Of a stretch of DNA of 64,000 bases, positions 12,550 to 23,092 are shown piece after piece. Origin of the DNA: Takashimella koratensis (taxonomy: Eukaryota > Basidiomycota > Tremellomycetes > Trichosporonales > Tetragoniomycetaceae); NCBI GenBank assembly GCA_003116875.1, contig BCKT01000006.1:1337934-1401933 (forward strand), in the 5' to 3' direction. The position numbers and the translations under genes were made by a program. A model generated the notes under the pieces. It saw only the letters and a program-made list of their open reading frames with translations, had not been told where the DNA came from and did no database searches. Each line of letters opens with the position of its first letter. The first letter of the stretch is position 1.

Positions 12550-14787
12550 CTGCTGTACACTGACGCACGGACACGCTGGCCGTCCCCCAAAATCGTCGAC
12601 GAAAGCAGCGAAATCGAATGGCTTGTCTCGCAACGCAAAAGACACGAGGCACTACTCGTGGTTGCCGCTGTTTGGGCACCGCAAAACCACATTCCAGCGC
12701 TATGATCGCGCAGGTACAGGTACGTACTTTTTTTTTCCCCCCCCTCCATGCTGTAATGCCGTAGCTCGGTCTCAAGTCTCTTCATCAAGCCTTCGCGCAA
12801 CGCGCCCGCGCGCAGACGCACGTCGGCCGGTCTGTCTATCCGTACCCCCGCAAGCCCGGAGCGGGCAGGACCTGGTCTCCCTTTCCAGCCTCTTTCTGTC
12901 CTAAAAAAACGCCAAAAAGAAGCGAAACCACACCGAGGACCTGGACGACAATCTCGTTTTGACTCTGCTTCCGAGATGCGATAACAAACGATGGCGTACC
13001 GGCTCGACACGCGCTGTGGCTGTCATGGGCCGTGAGTACCGGGCGTAAAAAGCCCCACCGAAATCTCTTTAGGAAAACACGTTCGGGCGCTCTGACTGGT
13101 GGAGACCGGCTCTCGAGACTCAGCTACGTTGCGATCCCTCCCTTCGCCCTCTCGTCCCACGCCCACCTCGGTTGGCACCTCGGCCCCCGACACCAAGTCT
13201 ACCCCTGAGAGCTGCCCGACGACACACACCGTCGCACAAAAAAAAAGGGAATCTATTAAATTGACAGGCACCAGTTCCCAAAAGTCTCCTCTCCTTTACG
13301 AGAAGTGTGCACCCAATGTGGTATGTGCGTTCTTGTCGACGACCTCGTCCAATGAGCACAGATTCAGGCACGTCTTGGAACCGAATAACGAAGTTCAGGT
13401 AGGGGCTGGCCGAGAGCGGGGACGGTAATTCGAGACACAGCGTCGGGTTTGGTCGGGTCCAGGAGAACAGTTCATCACCCTTTTGCTATTGCTTGACCCC
13501 ATCCCTTGCCTCGCCGAGCTCGCTCCGCGGGGCCGGTGGAGCGAGGCAGTCACGACCGAACGTTGCCTAGGAAGACTGACGTAGTGCAGAGACAAAGTGT
13601 GACGACGGGACCTATGTCACCCCGTGCTGAAACCGACAGAATTGCGCCGAGCAACTGGATTGCAAGGGGTGGGAACAGAGTGTATGTGTCGACGTGTATC
13701 ACTGACTGGGGACCAAGTGATACGGCAGCGTGGGTCTTCCCCGCCAGGCCCGCGTCTGTCTGCTTGCCTGCGGGCGGGCTGCCTAGCCCGCATTCGTTTT
13801 TCTCCCCGATGCCGGTGAGGGACGGACGGTTCTGGGCTTTGCTTGTGCTTTGCAACGAACTGTGCCTTACGATCGACAACGCACATACCGCGTATCACGT
13901 TACGCTGTGACCACGCACAGCTGTGATCTTTCCCTCATCAACCTGCGATGCAGTCGTCTTGGTCTTCTTCCACTTTCACGTCTTCGTACGCGTCACCCTT
14001 TCCCGTTTGCCATGCTTTGGGTGTGGCTGTGGGTTCGGGTGAGGCGTGGGGGTCGAGCCGGAGCCATCAATTTTAAACGACTGCGGCGTCGGGAAGGCAA
14101 CCATGCATGCATACAGAGGCGTGCAGCTTTACTGGCTTGTATTGTTGGCTTGAAATCGTAGGGGGGGCGGAAAGGAATTTCCCCATCCTGGATGGCTCCC
14201 GGGAGCCTTAGCGGGATCTTTTGCTGAACCCGTACAATGTCGATCCCATCCTTCACGTCGGTTGTGTCTCCTCAGCCATCGGTTAATTGGAGATCCAGCG
14301 TGGTCGTCGGGATCGTCACAGAGCGTGCATCTGACGCCATCCGTAACCCCGCTTGCCGTCCCGGAACTGGCCCGCTTTTAAAAACCAAAGCCAAAGTCCA
14401 AAGCCACATCGGAACAACTGCATCGTTCACACTAGCCCAGGTTGAAAAAGGTCGCCACGGCACGGTCCCCCAGCCACGGCGCTTTAGCTAAGATCTGACT
14501 CATATCTAATCTCAACCAGCAACGGGGGTTGAATTGATGACGTCGGATTCGTGGTCGGCTTGTCTATCTTACCACCTGTCTTTCCGTAGAAGAAAATGTC
14601 CTGTATTGCGTGGTGAGACAGCTTGCATGAAGGATGAATGCGATACCGACAAACGGTGGAATGAACAGGTAAAGCAATATTGATACCCTTGTCGATCTCA
14701 AAGCCACATGCAAAGTACAATGATACGGCGGCTATCAACACAATCTTCTCCTCTCCACTCAATGTGGCATATATGCAAAGAAACCTG

Positions 14788-17444
14788 CTAGATAGATCCG
14801 TGAGCGGCGTCTGGCTCTGGTACGGCGTCCGTGATATGCTGTTTTGCGTGTTCTGCAAGCTCCTAGACCCAAAGTCAGCACCCTCAGGCCGGTGATCTTA
14901 ACAGAGTATGTCAATAGCCCAAGTAGACTCTTTGTCGATTTCACGATATACACAACCATTCCACTCACCTCTAGAGACAAGAACACCCGCTTGCAAGCAC
15001 TGGACACCGCCTCTGCCCCCCACTTGCATCGAATCGCCTTGAGCTCACCTCCATCTTCCCACTTCTCCACAACCCCGCCCCCTACTGCCTTCCCTTCGGA
15101 TCCAACGCCGCTTGGGCCAGAGATCGACTGGAGGTCTTTGACTCCTGCGCCCAATTGCGACGTTGCTAGGGACGACGACGCAAAGATATCGACGTTGGCG
15201 ACTACCCCTGACCCCCTTCGAGAAGGCGTAAAGTCCGCTCCTAGTCCCATCGCAGCGGCTAAATCCGAATCGTCGTCTTCATCATCGTCCTCCTCCTCTG
15301 CTTTCGCACCGATGAACTTATCCCCACTCTCCTCCTCGTCAAAATCGTCATCGTCATAGTCGTCGTCCTCTTCGTCATCATCATCGGCATCGAACGCGCC
15401 CATCTGTTTCGCTCGAAGCACCGAAAGCAACTCGTTGAGTTCCGTATTGCGTTCGGCCAACTTGTCCGCCCGGTTCTTCTCATCTAAAAGCGCGCTCTTC
15501 GCTTGGTGTACCTCGGTCTCAAGCTCGTCTACCCGTTCCGCAAGTTGAGGGTACTTGCGGGCCTTGGTCCGGACCTTGTCGTCCGTCAACCGCGCCTGCT
15601 TCAGCAACAAATCAATCTGGAGCCGAAGCTTCTTCACTTCCGCGTCCCGCTGCGCAGCTACCGCCGTTGTGTGCAGTGCGCGCTGCTTCAACCCGAGGTC
15701 AAGTTGCGACTTTAACGTGTCCACCTTCTTCGATAACTCGGTCGAAGTCGTGACTTCCTGAAGAGCGCGGTCGCTAGCGATTTGGTACTGCTGCCGAACG
15801 AATTCGAGATCCTGACTGATGTTTTTCACTTTTCGTTCCAGAGCCGCGATAGCTTTCTCTTTCTTCTCGATCTCAACCTCGAGCGTTGCAACGCGAGCCT
15901 CGGCCACACCGACGCCTTGCGAAGATTCAGCCAAGGTTGCGACCGCCGCAGTCGCAGCAGGAGTGTGTTCAGCGGGAAACGGAAAGGACGCATCGGTCGG
16001 GCTGGTCGCAAAGAACAGAGGTTCGGGGGCTGACACAGCGATCGTCTTCGAAGTTGTGACCTCGACGACCTCGGCTGTCGCAGCAGCAGGAACCTCCGGA
16101 GCGGGGACGCCGACCATAGGCTCGGGCGCGAACTCGGATGCGTGTGACCGGATATGTCTGGCGAGGTCCTCGGCGTTGTCGAAACCCTTTCCGCACTCTG
16201 CCCAGAGACAGGCATTGCTCACCGCCGCTCTAGTACCCTGAACGCTGTCAGATTTATCCCAACTTGGACAGATGTGACCCACATCAACAGTCGCCTCTAC
16301 AGCGACGTCTGCCTCTTCATCCAGGGGCACGACCGCAACTTCAACCTCCACTTCCGCATCCCTTCGCTGCTCCTGCACCTCCTCGTTCACCTCCTCTTGC
16401 TCATCCTCCGAATCCGAATCGACAGCCAAAACCTCCACCCCGTCGATGATCCTCGTCTGAACCTTCAGTGGCTTCTCCTTCACCTCTGCAGCCTTGACTC
16501 CCGCCGCTCGTCCCCGGTCCAAGGGCGACTGGGTGCCTACAGCGATTTTCACGTCTCGTTCGCGAATGGGGCTGGAGAATTGGCTAATGGGTTCGAGCTG
16601 TGACGGGTGGGTGCCCGACGACGGGAGGTCTTTCTCTTTCCCCATATAGCTTCGGAAGACGTTGGGTGAGGGTTGGGGTACTGGACCGAGTTTTTTATTT
16701 CTCACTTTCTCGCGAGGGTTGGAACGATCGTGTCGTTCTTCGACTTCGTCAGGTGTGATTGCCCTGGATTTTTTAGGACGAGCCGTTGACGTATCATCTC
16801 CATCTGATAAAGCAGACGATAGGTTCTCTCGAGCTTCTCGAGCGCCAGAACGAGACGCAGATTTTGTTGTTGGTGAGAAGTCGTCGAAAGCAGTGCGTGT
16901 GAATTTGCCTTGCCGTGGTGATGAATACGCAACCTTGCCTAATTGGGTCGGTGAAAGTTAGTCAAAGAATCATTCGATTGTGGAATGGTGGATTGAGAAT
17001 GCTAGCAGGTGACAGTAGGAACGATGAGCTCAACTCACCGGTAGATCTAGGAGCCCTGGACCTCAAATCGATGTATTCATCCGAATCAGAGTCAAATCTC
17101 TTTCTCTTCGAAGCCGAAGCCGACGCCGCTTTCCTCTCCTCCCTCTCTTCCCTTTCTCTCTCTTTCTCCTTCCTCTTCAACTTGATCTCAAAAGCCTTGC
17201 TCACTCTCCCTATTACTCCCGGGTCGTTCCTCTTCTTCTCCACCCACGGCTCGACGAGTCCCGACGAGCACCCTTCAGCGGGTTCCCAGGATGGCTCGTA
17301 TGCCTCGCCAGTGTGCGGGTCGGCGCCCGCCCATTGGATCAGGTACTCAGTCTGAGGGTGGCGTTTACCAATAACGCGCTCGTCTAAGATTGCGAGGGCG
17401 TCAAAAGTCTCGGAATCGTCGTCGTCTAGATCAGGCTGCGACAT
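14788..17444 (-). CDS. Chromodomain protein with two C2H2-type fingers and a central coiled coil
   Basis: Three exons: 17444-17039, 16938 to about 14967, and a short last exon ending at the stop 14788-14790. About 820 residues. The N-terminus is a chromodomain-like fold (ILDERVIGKRHPQTEYLIQW, then EPSWEP and VEPWVEKK), followed by a basic stretch, KRKRFDSDSD. The middle has a C2H2 finger starting CLWAECGKGF with H-x3-H (plus-strand 16140-16210). A long heptad-rich coiled coil (about 15400-15900) and an Asp/Glu run (about 15330-15395) follow. The protein ends in a second, wider C2H2-like motif whose Cys pair (CKWGAEAVSSACKRVF) and His pair (EHAKQH) lie on either side of the last intron. I do not recognise an ortholog. 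A chromatin reader or scaffold is inferred from the domains. Confidence 0.85.
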
Positions 17445-17936
17445 GGCGAGGAAGGGAAGGTGGAGGTGAAATTAGAAGGTGGAGGTGCAAGGGGTTGAGA
17501 GATTACGAGGTGGTCAAATGAAGGTGGGGAACGGTAAGATGGATTGGAAGAGATGGGAGGAGGGTGAGGAGGATGGGAGAGGGAGGGTGAGGTGGATGTG
17601 ATGGGAGGAGAGAAGAGGAGGGTGGATGATGAAGATGAAGATGAAAGACGTGAGGCGAGACGGAAGATTGGACATTTCATTATTAAAGTTTGCGATGGCT
17701 AAATGCAGTTGACCCACGTGCGGGACTGCTCCTTAGCAAGTATGTATCAGGACATAATGACGTGTGTACCCTGTTATCTCCATTACCTGCTTATCACTCT
17801 CTCGCTGCCTCCACTGTCCTTGACCAAAAGTCTGCCTTTGCCTTGTCGCTTGCCTCCCGACTCGACTCACTCAACCACCAATCGCCCACCTCTCGCTACT
17901 CACCCTACCCCACCTCCATCTCTTTACCCCTACACC
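17445..17936. promoter_or_regulatory. Divergent promoter between the chromodomain gene and GLN4
   Basis: 492 nt between two divergent start codons. The GLN4-proximal half is pyrimidine-rich. A CACGTG E-box lies at 17715-17720. No TATA-like element stands out. Confidence 0.6.
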
Positions 17937-20832
17937 ATGCCTCCCAAATTCGACCCCAACGCACCCGAGAACGCCTCCCTCATCGCCCTCTTCACCAACC
18001 TCGGCCTCGCGCCCAACTCTGCTCTCGAGCTCGCCCGTCAGCCCAAGTCGGGCGTGGCTTTGAAATCCCTGATCGACGAGTTCAACCTCTCTGCTAGCAG
18101 CTACGACGATAAGCAAGCCGCGGCGTTTGTCAAGCTCAGTGCAGCTGGCGGGAAGTTGGGGCCTGAGGAGAAAGGATACGTCGTTGAGCGGATTACGAAG
18201 GGGGACCTTAAGTCAGTCGACCAAGTAGCGGCGGCTATCAAGTACCTCGAGACGAACCCAGCCTCGACACCGATCAACGAGGAGGCCTTCAATCGCGCAG
18301 CCGGTGTAGGTATCGAAATTAATCTCGCCGACTTGCCCGCTTTGCTCAAGTCGTATATCGCGGAACTGGAGGTGAAGACACCCAAGAGCTGGTCAGACCT
18401 CCTCCCTACCCTTGGTGGGATCCGGAACAGCGCGTCCGACCTGAAATGGGCAAGTCCAGTCGACGTCAAGACTTCGCTCGAGGTGATCTTCACCGACCTT
18501 TTCGGGTCTAAAGAAGAGGCTGCAGCGAAGGCGAAAGCAGATGCTGCGTCAGGCAAGGCGAAGAAGGAGACGAAGAAGGCAGCACCGGCAGCAACAAAGG
18601 CTGTGCCTGTCGCGTCCGAGTCGGCTGAAGCTTCGTCGTCGTCATTCTCTATCCCAACGAGTATCTTCCAAGAAGGATTCTTGTCCGAATTCCACAAGGT
18701 TGGGGAGAACCCGCAGATCGATCCTTCGCTCAAGGCGAAGCACCTCGACTGGACAAAGGGTTTGGTGTACACGCGTTTCCCACCCGAGCCCAACGGCTAC
18801 CTCCATATCGGTGAGTCCAGCTCCCCTAGCCATACCCTGTCTCAATCTCCGAAGAGGTGACCGAGCTGACTGGGTGTGATACTAGGTCACGTGAAGGCTA
18901 TCATGATCGACTTTGGTTACGCAAAGTACCACGGCGGGCGAACTTACTTGCGATTCGACGATACCAACCCCGAAGCCGAGGAAGGCCGGTTCTTCCAGTC
19001 GATCCTCGAGACCGTTCGGTGGCTTGGTTTCGAGCCTTGGAAGATTACCTACTCGAGTGACAACTTTGATAAGCTGTACGAGCTGGCAGTGGAGTTGATC
19101 CGCCGCGGCAAGGGTTATGTCTGTACCTGTGACGGTGAGTTGGGATCCCTTCGTCATCTGTTATCTGCGGATGCGAGGTCCAGGTTGAGGCAGGCCTTGG
19201 TCAAGTTGACGCTGCTGACACCTGGCAGCTGAGAAGATTAAAGAGGATCGAGGAGGCGGACACGGGAACCCGAAACCCTGCGAACACAGGGACCGACCGA
19301 TCGAGGAGTCGTTGAAGGAGTTTGAAAGGATGAAGAACGGAGAGTACGCAGAGAAGACAGCGTGTCTGCGTATGAAGATGAACCTCGAGAGCGGGAACCC
19401 GTACATGTGGGACACGGTTGCTTACCGAGTCAAGTTTGCGCCTCATCACCGAACTGCTGACAAGTGGAGTGAGTCTGACGTTTCATCGCACATCCACCAC
19501 AACAATAGATACTCCCGACTCTCTCCCTGAGCTGACCAATGTTTGCAGAGATCTACCCGACGTACGATTTTACCCACTGTCTCTGCGATTCGTTTGAGAA
19601 CATTACGTGAGTCCTAGAACAGTCCTATTCTACCATGCAGTCGTAACCCCTGCTCACCAAGCACTAGCCATTCGCTTTGCACGACCGAGTTCGTCCCCGC
19701 GCGCGAGTCGTACGAGTGGCTGTGTGACGCTTTGACCGTCTACAAGCCAAGGCAGTACGAGTTCGGTCGTCTCAATCTTCAGGGCACGTTCCTCTCCAAG
19801 CGCAAGGTCCGACGACTTGTCGAGCAGCGCCTTGTCAAGGATTGGGACGACCCGCGACTGTACACTATCATCGCTCTTCGCCGACGCGGTATCCCTCCTG
19901 GCGCTTTGCTCACTTTCGTCTCGGAGCTAGGCGTGACCACTCTCCTCTCCCAGACCGAGCTGCACAAATTTGAATCGGTGGTCCGCAAGTATCTCGAGGA
20001 CACGGCTCCACGTCTCATGATGGTCGTTAACCCAATCAAACTCGTCCTTGACAATGTCCCCGACGACTACCGTGTTCCCGTACAGGTTCCTCTACATCCC
20101 AAGGTGCCTGCGATGGGAACTGTCGAGACGAGTTTCACAAAAGAACTGTATATCGACGCGGACGATTTTCGTGAAGTCGACTCGGCAGACTACTTCCGCC
20201 TTGCGCCGGGCAAGTCGGTCGGGCTCTTCAAAGCTCCTTTCCCAGTCACTTGCGTCTCGTACACCAAAGACCCAGCGACAGGCCGGGTGAACGAGATCCA
20301 CTGTCGGCTCGAAGACGACGGGACGGCGAAGAAGGCCAAGGCCTATATCCAATGGGTGAACAAACCCGATGCTATCCCAGTTGACGAAGTCCGGATCTTC
20401 CACCCTTTGTTCAAATCCGATCCTCCTCCAGCCGACTTTGAGTCCGACGTCGACCCAGATTCGTTGGAAGTCTTCCATAACGCTGTCATCGAGCCGGCGT
20501 TTTACGAGCTCGCCAAGCGCGCGATCAACGATGCTCGCAAGGTCTCGGAGGAGCGGACGGCGACTGCGAAAGCCCAAGCGGCGTCAGGCGAGAAAGTGGT
20601 GCCTGTAGCTCATGTAGAGGACGAGCCAGTGGCGACTGCCGAGCAGCTGGTCGGTATGGAGAACATCAGGTTCCAGGCGATGCGAACAGCATACTTTGCT
20701 GTTGACAGGGAAAGCAAGATTGCGTGCCTCGATGAACCGGCAGATGCCAAGCCGGGGAAGAAGGCGGGTGATCGGATTATTCTTAACCGTATCGTGTCGC
20801 TCAAGGAGGATTCGGGGAAGAAGGTCGCCTAG
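17937..20832 (+). CDS. GLN4: Glutaminyl-tRNA synthetase, cytosolic
   Basis: Charges tRNA-Gln in the cytoplasm. ATG at 17937 sits in a good context (ACACC-ATG). The N-terminal appended domain (about 230 residues) is followed by a charged Lys/Ala linker. The class I core begins in [16 protein letters not shown], where HIGH spans the first intron, and goes on with [13 protein letters not shown], the GlnRS signature, and [12 protein letters not shown]. The KMSKS equivalent is LSKRK in the last large exon, and the C-terminal beta-barrel anticodon-binding domains follow. Five exons, with stop at 20830-20832. About 820 residues, like yeast Gln4 (809). All parts are intact. It is divergent from the chromodomain gene and convergent with ASF1. 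Confidence 0.97.
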
Positions 20833-21335
20833 GTGTGAAGGGTGTACGCAGAGTCAAAGTTTGAGAAGGAGCGTAGAGTGATCTGGTATCTGCAAATGGC
20901 AGTGATAGTTCGGTGCTTTCGTTTTCGTGATGGACTTGGCATGCCTGGTTAGATACTCATCATGTACATCAGTCGATACCAGGCGTCTACTTGTGACATG
21001 CACCTACACATGCGAAACGAAATAACATGCAGACATGGATGAGGCAGGAGTGAGAGGGAAACCCAACACGGTAAGGGTGTCTGATGAGAGAGGGATTGGG
21101 AGGAGAGATATATAATGACATGACTATGGGACATTGAAATGGCGGCTTGGGATGGAACTCTCTCTCTCTGTGGTTCTGACCTAATCTGTATACACGTCAC
21201 CGCGTGTTTTTTCGACTCTGTATTCTTCCACCCCTCCCTCATCCTTCCCTTCCACGTGCGGTTCACCACCGTGTCCTGTGTGGAAGTCGAGAAGAACGAA
21301 ATCGGCTATCGAAGTCATGTGTCGTCGAGACTCTG
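20833..21335. other. Convergent 3' flanks of GLN4 and ASF1
   Basis: About 500 nt between two stop codons on opposite strands. No coding signal, repeat or RNA gene recognised. Confidence 0.5.
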
Positions 21336-22554
21336 TCAGACGGCCACAGGTTGATCAATTTCCATACCGCCGTTAACTATTTGCTCGGCAGATGGCGCCG
21401 GCGCCTTGGTCACTGGAGGCGGCAAGGGAGAGGCAGTGTATGCGTCGGCGGACGAAACATGCTCCGATCCCACCGCGTCGAAGGGAGTAGGGTTTCCCGA
21501 GTCCCATGGGTTTTGGAACCTAGATATCATGTCAGCCTCGTTGCTCCTACCGCCGAATATGATTCCGTCATCCACTCTCCCTCCTGTGATGCAAACGGCC
21601 GTGGAGATGTTTGCACCCACCTGGTCACTTTTGGTTTCTCGATCAAGACGTTTCGGTACAGCTTCTCCCACTGCACAACTTTCCCGGGGTCCTCCTTCAA
21701 CTGCTCGTCCTCGTAATACGTGTTAACGTAGTAACCGACTCGAACAAATTCGCGGTCTCGGTACGAAGCGGTGATGATGATAACGGTAACGCCGAGGATC
21801 TCTTCTGGTTCGACGGACGGTAAGAGATGGTGTTGCGGTGCTGGAGCGATGAAGTCGAACGCGTTGACACCGGCGGGAATGGGTCCGACTGAAGGTGGAA
21901 TGTGTGGTAAAATGAGGTGATGAGGAGAGAGCGAGGTCAGCGACGGTAGAGGTGGTAGAGGGAAGACAGGTGAAGAAGCAAGACTCACCCATGCACGAGT
22001 CGAGTTCCTGGTCGTACTCTTCCGACTTGGCGGACCCGACGTAGATTAATCGCCACTCGAGGTCTACGAGTGGTCATGGACAACGCGCAACGGACAGAGT
22101 CGCAGAGAGACGAGGGAGCAGCAGGAACAAGGAGAAATCACTGATAAGCTCATGTTGGGTGCACACGAGCTGTGAACAATCCACTCACCCTCTGCCAAGG
22201 GCGCGATCGCTTCGAATTTGATACGGAAATGGTACTCGTCGTCAAACTTTGCTGGATTCGCGACGAGCTCAATGTTGCGGATATTGACCTGTGTGATAGG
22301 GAGAGCCGGGTCAGGTAAGGCTATGTGACGGTTGTGGTGGGTGTTGTTTGGGGTGAGGTAGGGGTGGAGAGGTATGTGACAGAAGGTGGGTTAGAAAGGG
22401 GACGGGTAGAGGAGAGAAGGAGGTAGCGGGGTGGGACGTACCATCGACTGTGAGAGGAAGAGTGGTGATGACGAGATGGAAGAGAGGAGACGAGGAGAGG
22501 GAGAGGGTGGCGTCAGTGCTGTCTAAAGATTTAGGATGGGGATGAACGCACCAT
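21336..22554 (-). CDS. ASF1: ASF1 histone H3-H4 chaperone with micro-exons at the start
   Basis: Nuclear chaperone that hands H3-H4 to CAF-1 and HIRA during replication and transcription. The conserved core is complete: [54 protein letters not shown] and VGYYVNTYY, with a short acidic/Pro-rich tail. About 205 residues. The N-terminal residues before VNI are supplied by a coding exon holding only ATG (22552-22554) and a 6-nt exon TCGATG (22442-22447), each bounded by canonical GT and AG. Together they give MSMVNIRNI, matching the invariant MS-x-V start of Asf1. Later exons join in frame, and the stop is at 21336-21338. An alternative is initiation at the ATG inside the 6-nt exon, giving MVNIRNI. 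Confidence 0.93.
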
Positions 22555-23092
22555 GGTGAGCGAGGATGAGAGGGGTCAGGTGGAAGGGGGAACTCTGTTG
22601 GGATGTGGCTAGTATGCAGGGGTGATGTGTTGTGGTGGGTGTGTACGAGTGTTGAGGTGGTGGTGGTGGTGGTGACGAGTGTTGAGGTGGCCAGGGGGGT
22701 GTCGAGTGTTGAGTGGTTGAGTGAATGAGTGGATGGACGGAGAATGAGATTGTTGTTGTTGATGATTGTTGTTAGCACCTGACCTGACCTGACTTGGACC
22801 TCACTTTTTGCTGCCCGCGTCCACACCAAGGCAACTAAAGATCGCGTCGACGGGACGGGAACATTCATCTTCCTCACCACGCGACTATCACACACCCCCA
22901 ACAACCACACGTCATTCTGAACTTGTCTCCTATCGCCGCACGTGACCTATCCTTTGATTCACTGAATTTTCAGAAACGTTGAAATGGTCCACAATAATAA
23001 CAGACAACCCTCAACCCTCAACTCGACCTCGCCTCCATCTCCACATCTAACATCTACTCTCCGCACCTGAACACGATCAACAGGCAAATTGC
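22555..23092. promoter_or_regulatory. Divergent promoter between ASF1 and TRM1
   Basis: About 540 nt. Contains CACGTGA at 22939-22945. The ASF1-proximal part has short GGTGGT and CACTCGTC-like repeats. No MCB box was found despite the S-phase role of ASF1. Confidence 0.5.

Larger units (their letters stand above)
9592..14787. other. Gene-poor interval of about 5.2 kb upstream of the CRZ1-like gene
   Basis: No frame in this stretch gives a recognisable protein. It holds low-complexity pyrimidine/purine tracts, a G-rich block at 11774-11848 and a run of 16 Gs at 12534-12549. It probably contains the missing 5' exon or exons, a long leader and the promoter of the CRZ1-like gene, and possibly non-coding transcripts. 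The right edge is the 3' flank of the chromodomain gene. Confidence 0.5.

Noticed and set aside
12311..13010. Overlapping open frames of about 200 codons on both strands
   Set aside because: They depend on a G16 run and GC-rich composition; no homology or codon pattern distinguishes either.
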